A stretch of 64,000 bases of DNA, from contig JAWLCL010000005.1 in NCBI GenBank assembly GCA_041687255.1, positions 248,001 through 312,000 of the forward strand, written 5' to 3'. The notes below the pieces were generated by a model that was not told the DNA's origin, did no database searches, and saw only the letters and a program-made list of their open reading frames with translations. The stretch is from Mariniphaga sp041687255 (GTDB taxonomy: Bacteria > Bacteroidota > Bacteroidia > Bacteroidales > Prolixibacteraceae). Shown here piece by piece: positions 9,018 to 18,613 of this stretch (position 1 is the first letter of the stretch; the number at the start of each line of letters is the position of its first letter). The position numbers and the translations under genes are program-made.

Positions 9018-10142
9018 TTACTTCTGCTTTTTATATTCGCTGGGAGTCATTCCTGTCATTTTTTTAAACACCCTGTTGAATGCCGATTTAGTATTAAATC
9101 CACTATCGAATGCAATTCCGAGCAAAGAAAGATTTTCGTATGCCGGATCTTTCATTTTTGATTTCACTTCTTTGACCCGGTACCGGTTGATGAATTCAAA
9201 GAAGTTTAACCCCAGATTTTCATTAATTACCCGTGAAAGATGGTGAGAGGGCACATTTAGATGGTTGGCCAGTTCAGGCAATGTCAGTTCAGAAACCAGA
9301 TAAGGCTTTTTCTTCTCCATGTATACCAATAATTTATCTGTCAACTCTTCTGCCTCATTGTCTTTTAGCAACACCCCTGCATATTTTGGTTTACCGGTGG
9401 AAGAATTATCATCAGAATTGTCATTGTAATGAATGAAGATTTCCTTTTGCTTTAAACCAAAATATCCGATAAGAATGACAAAAACCGAAAGTGCTAAAAA
9501 CAGACTATCAGTACAAAACTGAAGGGAGTAGAAATGAAAAACATGGTGCAGTGAGGCTGCAACCATAAGTATTGTCCATACAACCCCAAACGAATAAACC
9601 AGTTTTCTGAGCCATCTGGGATCAACATTCTCGGAGGTTGAAAAATTATTGAATACATTAATGTTCAAATGTTTTAACTTTCTAAACGTTAACAGAAAAT
9701 ATAAAGGACCAGAAAGCACCGTCAGAATAAGGAACAAGTTAAATAACAGAGGGGTATTGTAAGTTGATTCAATATGATCCAAACTTATATGTTCCGAAGC
9801 CTGAGAAAAAAAAAGACTACTAATCAGATAAAAATTAAATAACAGAAAAGGTAAAAAATGGTACAGTGTTTTTCCTCTGAAGCGGAATGCTTTATCGGTT
9901 AAAGCTAAAATATAAAGGTACAAAAAAGGGCCATGGAGCATAAGAAGCGAAATGAAAGAAGCAGAAAGAAGTTTGTATTCAGTAAACAATCTGTCCGAAA
10001 ACAAACCATAAGTACCGGTACAGAATCCCAGGTAAATCAACCAGCCTACAAGTATTTTATCGTGTAATGCCTTTTTCTTTCGCAACATTAAGGCCGAATA
10101 AAAAAATGCATTAAAGGCAGCTATCAGTAATATATAATTCAT
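9018..10142 (-). CDS. Membrane-anchored AraC family transcriptional regulator
   Basis: A 374-residue protein. The N-terminal 230 residues hold about seven hydrophobic helices (from MNYILLIAAFNAFFYSALML to FVILIGYFGLKQ). A cytosolic C-terminal AraC-type DNA-binding domain follows (ELANHLNVPSHHLSRVINE, then GFNTKSAFNRVFKKMTGMTPSEY). This 7TM-AraC architecture is common in Bacteroidota and implies sensing of a membrane or extracellular signal with direct DNA binding. The ligand is unknown. It stands alone, about 170 bp upstream of the DUF6448 gene on the same strand, so regulation of that gene is a reasonable guess only. Confidence 0.88.
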   Translation of the reverse strand: MNYILLIAAFNAFFYSALMLRKKKALHDKILVGWLIYLGFCTGTYGLFSDRLFTEYKLLSASFISLLMLHGPFLYLYILALTDKAFRFRGKTLYHFLPFLLFNFYLISSLFFSQASEHISLDHIESTYNTPLLFNLFLILTVLSGPLYFLLTFRKLKHLNINVFNNFSTSENVDPRWLRKLVYSFGVVWTILMVAASLHHVFHFYSLQFCTDSLFLALSVFVILIGYFGLKQKEIFIHYNDNSDDNSSTGKPKYAGVLLKDNEAEELTDKLLVYMEKKKPYLVSELTLPELANHLNVPSHHLSRVINENLGLNFFEFINRYRVKEVKSKMKDPAYENLSLLGIAFDSGFNTKSAFNRVFKKMTGMTPSEYKKQK

Positions 10143-10620
10143 GGACTTTTAAAATCTTGCACCCTACATTTCTTCATGATTTCGAAACATGGTTAAATCA
10201 ACAATATCTGCAAATACGGATATCGACAAAAATAATTAATAAATTCAGTCAAAATCAAACCTGACTTCATGAAAATTATATAACAGATACATTACAATAT
10301 AAATTTGCAGGCATTAAAAACGTCAAATACAAAAGGAGATAAATTTTTGAATCAGAATTTTTTTCCTGTAATTCTGTCAATCAGAGCTTACTCAAACAGG
10401 CAAGGCAATCATAAGGGTCAGAACAACGGCCGGTGATTTTTTTTACAAAAAAAATCCACTGCTCACTCCTACAATAATTTATATGGATTTCAAGTTAGAA
10501 TTACAAAGGTGTTTAACGCTGGTTTTCGGTAAGATAGTTTATTTTTCGGGGCAATCTGTTTTTATGAACCACCGGGGCTTTTTTCAGGTGTTCAGAAACG
10601 GGCAGCCTGAATATTTTACT
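10143..10620. other. Intergenic region upstream of ftsK
   Basis: No convincing gene. A perfect TAAATTTG -7 box on the plus strand lies at 10310-10317, over 340 bp from ftsK. Further on is an A/T-rich hairpin, GATTTTTTT...AAAAAAATC (10435-10456). The two could bound a short non-coding transcript, but nothing in the primary sequence proves it. A 29-codon frame from TTG 10347 is not credible. Confidence 0.35.
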
Positions 10621-10628
10621 TAAATTTG
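10621..10628 (+). promoter_or_regulatory. Bacteroidota -7 box of ftsK
   Basis: TAAATTTG matches TAnnTTTG exactly, 30 bp upstream of the ftsK ATG at 10658. The distance is normal for this phylum. Confidence 0.6.
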
Positions 10629-10657
10629 CACACTTATTTAGATGAGGGGAAGTAACC

Positions 10658-13066
10658 ATGGCAAGCAAAACTACAAAACCAACAAATTCCAGACGTAGGA
10701 AGAAAAAAAACAATAAATCTGTTAATAATGAAAAATTCAGGTTAATACTTGGGCTGTTTGTATTATTGATTTCTGCTTACCTGTTGGTTTCGTTCGTTTC
10801 ATTTTTATTTTACGGTGCAGCCGACCAGAGCAGGCTGGATTTACCCTGGAGCCAGCTGGTGCTTGATTCGGATATTAATGTAGGAAATAAGGCAGGCAAA
10901 ACAGGCGCCTGGCTTTCCGAATCCATCATGAACAAAGGTTTTGGCTTTGCTTCATTCCTTTTTATTTACCTGCTGATAATTACCGGATTTAAGATTATGA
11001 AAATAAACCTGGTTAAATACAGGCGGTCGGTTGTTTTCAGCTTGTTGCTTATCATATGGATATCAGTAACTACAGGTTTTCTTTTTCCCAAAACCGATGC
11101 AGCATCATTTATATACCCGGGAGGACGCTATGGTTTTATTTTAAGTAACTGGCTCAGTTCGCTTATTGGATTCACCGGGCTGGCATTATTGCTGTTTATT
11201 TCATTCCTGGCAATTGTAGTAGTAAGGTTTGAAAGCGCCAACAACTGGTTGTGGAGTATGCTCAAGAGAGAAAAGTCAGAGCGACCGGCAGAAGAAGATG
11301 GCGGAGAGAAAATTCCGGCAATGGATGAAATTTCCGATGACTCCATCTCAAAAGTTATTGAAGAAGACGATGTGGTAAAAGCGCTTTTTGAGCCGGATAA
11401 CGAAGAAGAGGAGCAACTCGAACTGGAAAGTATAAGGGGCACTGAAGCTGAACCTTTAAAAACAAACGGGAAAAAAGCCGAAACCGATGACCTGGAGCTA
11501 ATGGTTCATGAACGGGCAGAAGAAGAGGAAGCCGATGAAAGCGATTCGGAAGATGCAATGGAAGAGTACGATCCTACACTGGAACTGTCGAAGTATAAAT
11601 TTCCAACGCTCGAATTCCTTGAAGATCACCGCTCGGGAAATGCTGAAGTGAGCAATGAGGAGCTGATTGCCAACAAAAATAAAATTGTGGAAACGCTCCG
11701 TCACTATAAGATTGAGATTACTAAAATCAGGGCCACTATCGGACCTACAATTACCTTATATGAGATTGTTCCTGCTCCGGGCATCCGGATTGCCAAGATA
11801 AAAAATCTCGAAGATGACATTGCCTTAAGCCTGGCTGCCCTTGGTATACGTATTATCGCACCAATTCCTGGGCGTGGGACCATCGGGATAGAGGTTCCCA
11901 ATCAAAATCCGGAAATCGTTTCCATGCGGTCGATACTCAGTTCCCGGAAATTCCAGGATAGCACCGCTGAGTTGCCTATTGCATTAGGCAAAACCATTTC
12001 AAATGAAACGTTCCTTGTTGATTTGGCAAAGATGCCCCATATACTTGTTGCCGGAGCTACAGGGCAGGGAAAATCGGTAGGGATAAATGTTGTAATTACT
12101 TCGCTGCTTTATAAAAAACACCCCAGTCAGCTGAAGTTTGTATTTATCGATCCCAAAAAAGTGGAGCTTAACCTCTATTCGGTATTGGAAAAACATTACC
12201 TGGCCAAACTTCCGAACGACGATGAACCGGTTATCACCGACATTCAGAAAGTGAAATATACCCTCAATTCACTGAATGTGGAGATGGATCAACGTTACGA
12301 CCTGCTCAAAAAAGCACATGCACGAAATGTGAAGGAATACAACGGCAAGTTCGTCAACCGCAGGCTGAATCCTGAAAAGGGGCATCGCTTTATGCCGTAT
12401 ATAGTGGTGGTAATTGATGAATTTGCCGATTTAATAATGACTGCGGGCAAGGAAATTGAACTGCCCATTGCACGTATTGCCCAGTTGGCCCGGGCTGTGG
12501 GTATTCACATGATAATTGCCACTCAACGGCCCTCCACAAATATTATTACAGGTGTTATTAAGGCCAATTTCCCTGCCCGTATTGCATTCAAAGTGGCTTC
12601 AATGATCGACTCACGTACCATTCTCGATACTCCAGGAGCAAATCAGCTTATCGGGAAAGGTGATATGCTCATTTCGGTGGGCAGCAACATGACCCGTGTT
12701 CAGTGTGCCTTTATTGATACCCCGGAGGTGGAACATCTCTGTTCATTTATCTCCGAACAACAGGGATTACCTTCGGCCTATATGCTTCCGGAATATTTAG
12801 GCGAGGACGAGCCGGGACCTGGTGACGTAGACCTGAACAACCGGGATGATCTATTTGAAGATGCCGCACGGATTGTGGTAGTCAATCAGATGGGTTCCAC
12901 ATCAATGATTCAACGAAAATTTTCAATTGGCTATAATCGTGCCGGCCGGATTATGGACCAGCTGGAGGCTGCCGGTGTAGTGGGCCCAAGTGAAGGCAGC
13001 AAGGCACGGCAGGTGCTTATTCAGGATGAATACAGTTTGGAACAATTATTGAGTAGCTTCAACTAA
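10658..13066 (+). CDS. ftsK: DNA translocase FtsK/SpoIIIE
   Basis: An 802-residue septal DNA pump that moves chromosome termini during division and activates XerCD recombination. The N-terminus is very basic (residues 1-22), followed by four membrane helices (about 29-54, 88-110, 122-140, 165-190). A long acidic linker follows (about 205-310, rich in E/D). The motor has Walker A GATGQGKSV at 466-474 and Walker B IVVVIDE at 582-588, then IATQRPSTNIITGVIK. A C-terminal gamma winged helix (SMIQRKFSIGYNRAGRIMDQLE) would read KOPS. Full length. lolA starts 9 bp downstream, a pairing common in Bacteroidota. xerD lies 2.7 kb away. Confidence 0.97.
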   Translation: MASKTTKPTNSRRRKKKNNKSVNNEKFRLILGLFVLLISAYLLVSFVSFLFYGAADQSRLDLPWSQLVLDSDINVGNKAGKTGAWLSESIMNKGFGFASFLFIYLLIITGFKIMKINLVKYRRSVVFSLLLIIWISVTTGFLFPKTDAASFIYPGGRYGFILSNWLSSLIGFTGLALLLFISFLAIVVVRFESANNWLWSMLKREKSERPAEEDGGEKIPAMDEISDDSISKVIEEDDVVKALFEPDNEEEEQLELESIRGTEAEPLKTNGKKAETDDLELMVHERAEEEEADESDSEDAMEEYDPTLELSKYKFPTLEFLEDHRSGNAEVSNEELIANKNKIVETLRHYKIEITKIRATIGPTITLYEIVPAPGIRIAKIKNLEDDIALSLAALGIRIIAPIPGRGTIGIEVPNQNPEIVSMRSILSSRKFQDSTAELPIALGKTISNETFLVDLAKMPHILVAGATGQGKSVGINVVITSLLYKKHPSQLKFVFIDPKKVELNLYSVLEKHYLAKLPNDDEPVITDIQKVKYTLNSLNVEMDQRYDLLKKAHARNVKEYNGKFVNRRLNPEKGHRFMPYIVVVIDEFADLIMTAGKEIELPIARIAQLARAVGIHMIIATQRPSTNIITGVIKANFPARIAFKVASMIDSRTILDTPGANQLIGKGDMLISVGSNMTRVQCAFIDTPEVEHLCSFISEQQGLPSAYMLPEYLGEDEPGPGDVDLNNRDDLFEDAARIVVVNQMGSTSMIQRKFSIGYNRAGRIMDQLEAAGVVGPSEGSKARQVLIQDEYSLEQLLSSFN

Positions 13067-13075
13067 AATTTTAAA

Positions 13076-13726
13076 ATGAGAAACATATTTTTACTTGGAA
13101 TATTTATGGCTTTTGCCATTGTTGCCCCTGCCCGGCAGGATTCAAAGGCAAAACAAATTCTTGATGAGGTGAGCAAAAAAACACGTTCGCTCGAAACCAT
13201 CACTGTTGATTTTGTTTTTTCAATGGATAACGAGGAGATGGATATCCATGAACAAAATGAAGGTACACTGCAGCTTAAAGGACAGAAATATCTTGTTAAC
13301 CTTCCTGATGTTGGTGTAAAAGTTTATTCTGACGGGGAAACGCTCTGGAACTATATGGAAGAAGGCAATCAGGTTACCATTTCGTATCTCGAAGACGGTG
13401 GCAGTGAACTCATGGATCCATCTACGGTATTTACCATTTATGAAAAAGGATTTCAATCGAAATATGTTGGAGAGAAGAAAGAAGGAAATAAGGCTTTTCA
13501 TCAGGTAGAACTTTATCCCGATACGGATGAATATGAGGTAGAAAAGATATTGCTATCAATTGATAAAGCCGATAATATGATTAAATCAGCACAACTATAC
13601 GGCACCGATGGCAACCAGTATGGAGTGGAAGTTAAAAATATGAAAACAGGCATGCAACTCGCCGATTCTCACTTTGTTTTTAATCCTGAGGAATACAACG
13701 ATTTGGAAGTCATAGATTTTCGTTGA
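13076..13726 (+). CDS. lolA: Outer-membrane lipoprotein carrier protein LolA family
   Basis: A 216-residue periplasmic chaperone that ferries lipoproteins from the inner-membrane Lol transporter to the outer membrane. The signal peptide is residues 1-19 (...FAIVAPA). The mature part has the LolA pattern: AKQILDEVSKKTRSLETITVDF, then EGTLQLKGQKYLVNLP, VYSDGETLWNY and the MDPSTVF turn. It is cotranscribed with ftsK (9-bp gap). Its last 17 bp overlap the 3' end of pyk on the opposite strand, so the two transcripts converge with no room for a separate terminator. Confidence 0.88.
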   Translation: MRNIFLLGIFMAFAIVAPARQDSKAKQILDEVSKKTRSLETITVDFVFSMDNEEMDIHEQNEGTLQLKGQKYLVNLPDVGVKVYSDGETLWNYMEEGNQVTISYLEDGGSELMDPSTVFTIYEKGFQSKYVGEKKEGNKAFHQVELYPDTDEYEVEKILLSIDKADNMIKSAQLYGTDGNQYGVEVKNMKTGMQLADSHFVFNPEEYNDLEVIDFR

Positions 13727-15158
13727 TTTCCCCGTTTTCCTGCTTTTGAATGGTTGACCTGTAAAGCTTTAAAGCAGTGGAAATTTCCATATAGGATGCT
13801 TCGGAATCTTTGCCAAATCGTCCGCCTACATAAATAATAAGGTCGTTCAGTTGAATGATACATTCCTTTAACAGGGACCGGATAGCCGCCTTTTGAATTT
13901 TAAGGCGGTTTTTCTTTATTTCCCCGAATGAAGGAAAAACGCCATAGGAAAGGGCCAGTTCACGAACAACATTTTTAAAATGGCATACGGCATAAATGGG
14001 AATCTGAGGGCGGTAGGCGGCAAGATAACGGGCTGTTTTGCCTGTGGTAGTGGAGGTAACTATAGCCCGTGGGTTCAGGTCGCCGGCCGAACGTATTGCA
14101 GATCGTGCAAGATAGGCGGGTATTTCATTTTTCACAGGGGGCAGTATTGTTTCAACATACTGATTGCGATCGGGTTCTACCTTTTCAGCAATGCGCACCA
14201 TCGTTTTCACTGCCTCCATGGGATATTTTCCAATGGCGGTCTCACCGCTTAGCATAACGGCATCGGCGCCGGAATAGACAGCACTTGCCACATCGTTCAC
14301 TTCGGCACGTGTAGGCCGTGGTTGTGTAATCATGCTATGCAGCATTTGGGTGGCAACTATAACGGGTTTTTTGTACATAATTGCCTTGTGTATAAGATTT
14401 CGCTGTACAATGGGGATATCCTCGGGTGGAATCTCAATGCCCAGGTCACCACGTGCAATCATAATGCCGTAGGAATATTCCAGTATCTCATCGATATTTT
14501 CAACACCTTCCTTATTTTCAATCTTGGCAATGATTTTTATCGGGCTTTGATATTCATTGAGAAGCTTTTGTACTTCCAGCACGTCCTCCTTGTTACGTAC
14601 AAACGAATGAGCTATAAAATCGACTTCATTCTCTGCGGCAAACTTTATAAACCACCTGTCCTTTTCAGAAAGAGCAGGAAGATCGGTTATAACCCCCGGC
14701 ACGTTAACACTTTTATTGTTTTTGATGATGCCGCTGTTTTCAACCCTGCAGGTTAAATACTCGGTATGCTTTTCAGTTACAACAGCGGCAACCGCACCGT
14801 CGTCTATCAGAATCCTGTTGCCCGGCTTCAGGTCAGAAACAAATTTTGAGTGATTTACACAAACATCGATATTGTTTTTAGCATTGAATGCATAGGAAAA
14901 TCTCACTTCCTGGTTTTCCTGTACCACTATTTCATTCTGCATACTGCAGGTCCTTATTTCGGGGCCCTTGGTGTCGATAAGAATGGCTATTTTATTTGAC
15001 ACTGCACGTATATCTTCTATCAATTTTCTTCCTCCTTCCACTCCCAGGTGTGCCGTATTTAAACGGGCAACATTCATTCCGGCATCATATAAAGCCTGTA
15101 TAAATTCCTTATCGGATTTCAGATCCGATAAGGTGGCCACTATTTTTGTCTGTCTCAT
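13710..15158 (-). CDS. pyk: Pyruvate kinase
   Basis: A 482-residue glycolytic enzyme making pyruvate and ATP from phosphoenolpyruvate and ADP. Motifs include the N-terminal RQTKIVATLS, DTKGPEIRT, the active-site IARGDLGIEIPPEDI with downstream ATQMLHSMI, and VMLSGETAIGKYP. The C-terminal regulatory domain (STTTGKTARYLAAYRP) is present. Length is standard. The 3' end overlaps convergent lolA by 17 bp. aroQ lies upstream on the same strand, 80 bp away. It is complementary to the gluconeogenic pckA 1.8 kb away. Confidence 0.96.
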   Translation of the reverse strand: MRQTKIVATLSDLKSDKEFIQALYDAGMNVARLNTAHLGVEGGRKLIEDIRAVSNKIAILIDTKGPEIRTCSMQNEIVVQENQEVRFSYAFNAKNNIDVCVNHSKFVSDLKPGNRILIDDGAVAAVVTEKHTEYLTCRVENSGIIKNNKSVNVPGVITDLPALSEKDRWFIKFAAENEVDFIAHSFVRNKEDVLEVQKLLNEYQSPIKIIAKIENKEGVENIDEILEYSYGIMIARGDLGIEIPPEDIPIVQRNLIHKAIMYKKPVIVATQMLHSMITQPRPTRAEVNDVASAVYSGADAVMLSGETAIGKYPMEAVKTMVRIAEKVEPDRNQYVETILPPVKNEIPAYLARSAIRSAGDLNPRAIVTSTTTGKTARYLAAYRPQIPIYAVCHFKNVVRELALSYGVFPSFGEIKKNRLKIQKAAIRSLLKECIIQLNDLIIYVGGRFGKDSEASYMEISTALKLYRSTIQKQENGEINENL

Positions 15159-15238
15159 ATCGCAGGTTATTTTGAGTCAAATGTCGAGTAAGAAATTTTA
15201 CTCTTCCGTTATAATAAAAACATGTGCGATTCTTTTGT

Positions 15239-15658
15239 TCAAATATTGTTGAAGCTATGAACAGCAAGTGCATAGGAATTTAACCCAAACCCCATGATGC
15301 AGCCACGGCAAACTGGTCCGATAACAGATTTGTGCCTGAAATCTTCACGCGTTAAAGTGTTTGAAATATGCACTTCCACAACAGGAGTGGTAATTCCGGC
15401 AATGGCATCGCGAATGGCAACCGAGGTGTGGGTATATGCTCCGGCATTGATAATGATGCCATCGGAAGAAAATCCCTCTTCATGTAATTTATTGATTATT
15501 TCACCTTCAACATTTGATTGAAAATAGTCAAAAACTATTTGAGGAAATGTTGCCTTCAACTTCTCATAATATTTTTCGAAGCTTTCTGAACCATATATAT
15601 TCGGCTCTCTTTTTCCCAGTAAATTTAAATTCGGACCATTGATTATCAATAATTTCAT
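15239..15658 (-). CDS. aroQ: 3-dehydroquinate dehydratase, type II
   Basis: A 139-residue enzyme of the shikimate pathway, forming 3-dehydroshikimate; type II enzymes are dodecamers. Motifs are NGPNLNLLGKREPNIYG (catalytic Arg and Tyr), FQSNVEGEIIN, NAGAYTHTSVAIRDAI, and VEVHISN carrying the catalytic His. Length is typical. A minus-strand TATTTTTG (15751-15758) about 95 bp upstream could be the -7 box. It is divergent from xerD. Confidence 0.95.
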   Translation of the reverse strand: MKLLIINGPNLNLLGKREPNIYGSESFEKYYEKLKATFPQIVFDYFQSNVEGEIINKLHEEGFSSDGIIINAGAYTHTSVAIRDAIAGITTPVVEVHISNTLTREDFRHKSVIGPVCRGCIMGFGLNSYALAVHSFNNI

Positions 15659-15795
15659 TAGATTTCTTTTTTAATTTTTTTTATAGTAACTTTATAGTCA
15701 ACAAATCGTAGTAAATATCATAATAATAGAATTTAATCACTGCTTGTGACCAAAAATATTTAAATCAAATGATTTAAAAAATAAAATAAACGGAT

Positions 15796-16695
15796 ATGAA
15801 ATGGGAGGATAGCAAAAAAAACTATGAAAATTACCTGAAGCTTGAAAAGTCGTTGTCTTCAAATTCAATTGCTGCCTATATCAATGATATCAATAAGCTA
15901 ACTGAATTTTTAGGTAAGAACTTCAAAAAAACCGGGCCTGACAGGGTAAAGCTGAACCATCTCAAGAAATTTGTCGAGTGGCTGAATGAGCGTGGGGTAA
16001 GTCCACGTACCCAGGCCCGGACAATTTCCGGCATTAAGTCCTTTTACAAATATTTGCTGATTGAAGGAAAAATAGAAAGCGATCCGACTGCTTTGCTTGA
16101 ATCTCCCAAAATAGGAAGGAAGCTTCCCGATGTATTATCGATGGAAGAGATAGATGAATTAATTGAAGCTGTTAATTTAGATAAGCCTGAAGGGCAGAGG
16201 AATAAAGCCATGCTGGAAACGCTCTACAGCTGCGGGCTTCGTGTTTCAGAACTTGTGAACCTAAAAATGACAAATTTATTTTTTGATGAAGGGTACGTTA
16301 AAATTGAAGGTAAGGCCGAGAAAGAGCGTTTAGTGCCGGTAAGCAGCCGGGCAATAGAGGAAATTGAAAAATACATTCAAGGATATCGTGAGAGTCTGAA
16401 AATTCATAAAGACAGTGAAAATATACTCTTTCTGAACCGTAGAGGAAAAAAGCTAAGCAGGGTAATGGTGTTTACCATCATTAAAAACCTTGCCGAAAAA
16501 ATCAATCTGAATAAAAAAATCAGCCCCCATACATTCAGGCACTCCTTTGCCACCCATCTTATTAATGGGGGCGCCGATTTGAGAGCCGTGCAGGAGATGT
16601 TGGGACATGAATCAATTCTTACAACAGAAATTTACACCCATCTTGATCGCGAATACCTGAAAGATACCATACATCAATTCCACCCGCGGTCATAG
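15796..16695 (+). CDS. xerD: Site-specific tyrosine recombinase XerD-type
   Basis: A 299-residue tyrosine recombinase. The N-terminal SAM-like core-binding domain (residues 1-90) is followed by the catalytic domain with R149 (CGLRVSEL), H245 and R248 (HTFRHSF), H271 (GHES) and nucleophile Y280 (EIYTHL). With FtsK it would resolve chromosome dimers at dif; ftsK lies 2.7 kb upstream. Length and motif spacing are those of XerC/XerD, not of phage or transposon integrases, and no attachment-site repeats were seen. A clear terminator follows. Confidence 0.92.
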   Translation: MKWEDSKKNYENYLKLEKSLSSNSIAAYINDINKLTEFLGKNFKKTGPDRVKLNHLKKFVEWLNERGVSPRTQARTISGIKSFYKYLLIEGKIESDPTALLESPKIGRKLPDVLSMEEIDELIEAVNLDKPEGQRNKAMLETLYSCGLRVSELVNLKMTNLFFDEGYVKIEGKAEKERLVPVSSRAIEEIEKYIQGYRESLKIHKDSENILFLNRRGKKLSRVMVFTIIKNLAEKINLNKKISPHTFRHSFATHLINGGADLRAVQEMLGHESILTTEIYTHLDREYLKDTIHQFHPRS

Positions 16696-16710
16696 AACCA
16701 ACTTTTTTGC

Positions 16711-16736
16711 AAGAGGCCAATGGCCTCTTTTTTTTT
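16711..16736 (+). terminator. Intrinsic terminator after xerD
   Basis: Stem AAGAGGCC (16711-16718), loop AAT, arm GGCCTCTT (16722-16729), then an uninterrupted T run to 16736. It lies 16 bp past the xerD stop. Confidence 0.9.
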
Positions 16737-16859
16737 GCTTTTCGGGCTGTCAAAGGAAATAAGTCTTTTTTTTTGTTTAAATATGTTAAGAGAATGTTTT
16801 TTTAAAAAATGAATTGTCTCAAACCGACAGGTCATTTTAGGTAAAGTGGAAAATTAAAT

Positions 16860-16867
16860 TATTTTTG
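16860..16867 (+). promoter_or_regulatory. Probable -7 box of pckA
   Basis: TATTTTTG matches TAnnTTTG, 54 bp upstream of the pckA ATG. No strong -33 box is visible. Confidence 0.45.
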
Positions 16868-16920
16868 TAATAAGGAATAAGAATAAGATATCAATTTATT
16901 AAGTTAATTATTAGGTAGTT

Positions 16921-18546
16921 ATGAGAAAATCAGATTTAGTTAAGTACGGCATTCAGGACGTACAGGAAATTGTTCACAATCCTTCGTATGAGCAGCTTTT
17001 TGAAGAAGAAATGCGCTCTGATCTGGAAGGTTATGAAAAAGGGCAATTGACTGAATTGGATGCCGTTAATGTAATGACAGGCATTTTTACCGGCCGTTCG
17101 CCAAAAGATAAGTTCATTATCAGGGATGATACTTCAAAAGACACCATTTGGTGGACTTCTCAGGGATCGCCAAATGACAATAAACCGACCACTCCCGAAG
17201 TTTGGGCCGATTTAAAATCGCTTGTTGCCAATCAGCTTTCAGGAAAAAAGTTGTTTGTTATGGACACTTTTCTTGGGGCAAATGAAAATTCAAGGCTAAA
17301 GGTACGCTTCATTATGGAAGTAGCATGGCAGGCACATTTTGTAAAAAACATGTTTCTTCGCCCTACTGAAGAAGAATTGGAAAACTATGGAGAACCCGAT
17401 TTTGTAGTTCTTAACGGCTCAAAAGTTGTCAATCCGAAATGGCAGGAGCATGGCCTGAATTCAGAAGTATTTACCGTTTTCAATCTTACGGAAAGAATGC
17501 AGGTAATTGGAGGATCGTGGTACGGTGGGGAAATGAAAAAAGGCATGTTTGCTATGATGAATTATTACCTTCCTCTGAATGGCATGGCATCGATGCATTG
17601 CTCGGCAAATGTTGGAAAAAAAGGCGATGTGGCTATCTTCTTCGGATTATCGGGAACCGGAAAAACGACCTTGTCGACCGACCCCAAACGCAAGCTGATT
17701 GGCGACGATGAACATGGATGGGATGATGATGGCATCTTTAATTTTGAAGGTGGATGCTATGCCAAAACAATCAACCTTGACCCTGAAGCCGAACCGGACA
17801 TTTATCACGCCATTAAAAGGAATGCACTCCTGGAAAATGTAACAGTTGATGAAAACGGTAAGATTGATTTCAGTGATGGTTCAGTAACCCAGAATACACG
17901 TGTATCATATCCGATTTATCACATTGAAAATATCGTAAAGCCGGTTTCAAAAGCAGGTCATGCCAATAAAGTGATCTTCCTTACTGCTGATGCTTTTGGA
18001 GTAATGCCTCCGGTTTCGAAACTGACACCGGAACAGACCAAATATCATTTTCTTTCTGGGTTTACGGCCAAGCTGGCTGGCACAGAACGTGGCGTAACCA
18101 CTCCTCAGCCTACGTTCTCGGCGTGTTTTGGTGCGGCTTTCCTGTCGCTTCATCCAACAAAATATGGCCAGGAGCTTGTAAGGAAAATGGAAGAACATGG
18201 CGCAGAAGCCTATCTTGTCAATACAGGATGGAATGGTTCAGGCAAACGAATATCTATTAAAGATACGCGTGCCATTATTGATGCCATTCTTGACGGTTCA
18301 ATTGAAAAGGCAGAAACCAAAATGATTCCGGTATTCAACCTTGAGGTACCGTTAGCGTTGCCAAAGGTAAATCCGGAAATACTGGATCCACGTGATACTT
18401 ATAGCAATCCTAAAGAGTGGGAAGAAAAAGCAAAAGATTTAGCCGGCCGCTTTATTAAAAACTTCGAAAAATATACCGATAACGAAGAAGGAAAAGCATT
18501 GGTGGCCGCCGGGCCCCAACTTAATGAGTCGAAAGTTATAGCATAA
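16921..18546 (+). CDS. pckA: Phosphoenolpyruvate carboxykinase (ATP)
   Basis: A 541-residue enzyme converting oxaloacetate + ATP to PEP + CO2 + ADP in gluconeogenesis; in many anaerobic Bacteroidota it runs in the fixing direction toward succinate. The ATP-type kinase P-loop GLSGTGKTT is at 242-250. GDDEHGW follows about 20 residues later (metal and PEP site). Other features are ITGRSPKDKF-type GRSPKDKFI near residue 60, HCSANVG, and the adenine-binding RISIKDTRAIIDAI. Full length. A strong terminator ends the unit. Confidence 0.97.
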   Translation: MRKSDLVKYGIQDVQEIVHNPSYEQLFEEEMRSDLEGYEKGQLTELDAVNVMTGIFTGRSPKDKFIIRDDTSKDTIWWTSQGSPNDNKPTTPEVWADLKSLVANQLSGKKLFVMDTFLGANENSRLKVRFIMEVAWQAHFVKNMFLRPTEEELENYGEPDFVVLNGSKVVNPKWQEHGLNSEVFTVFNLTERMQVIGGSWYGGEMKKGMFAMMNYYLPLNGMASMHCSANVGKKGDVAIFFGLSGTGKTTLSTDPKRKLIGDDEHGWDDDGIFNFEGGCYAKTINLDPEAEPDIYHAIKRNALLENVTVDENGKIDFSDGSVTQNTRVSYPIYHIENIVKPVSKAGHANKVIFLTADAFGVMPPVSKLTPEQTKYHFLSGFTAKLAGTERGVTTPQPTFSACFGAAFLSLHPTKYGQELVRKMEEHGAEAYLVNTGWNGSGKRISIKDTRAIIDAILDGSIEKAETKMIPVFNLEVPLALPKVNPEILDPRDTYSNPKEWEEKAKDLAGRFIKNFEKYTDNEEGKALVAAGPQLNESKVIA

Positions 18547-18557
18547 CTACAGACCTG

Positions 18558-18591
18558 AAAAGCCCCTCCGGAATCCGGAGGGGCTTTTTTT
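18558..18591 (+). terminator. Intrinsic terminator after pckA
   Basis: GC-rich stem AGCCCCTCCGG (18561-18571), loop AAT, arm CCGGAGGGGCT (18575-18585), then TTTTTT. The convergent MFS gene ends 23 bp beyond. The short A run on the left makes weak activity for the opposite strand possible. Confidence 0.95.
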
Positions 18592-18613
18592 GGCTGTAAA
18601 TTTTTTGGCTCGT

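Noticed and set aside
14322..14756. 144-codon frame antisense to pyk
   Set aside because: It is a shadow of a strongly conserved pyruvate kinase gene with normal motif order.
15796..16695. Integrase of a mobile element
   Set aside because: Motif spacing, length and context (ftsK, housekeeping genes) fit chromosomal XerD; no attachment-site repeats or cargo were found.
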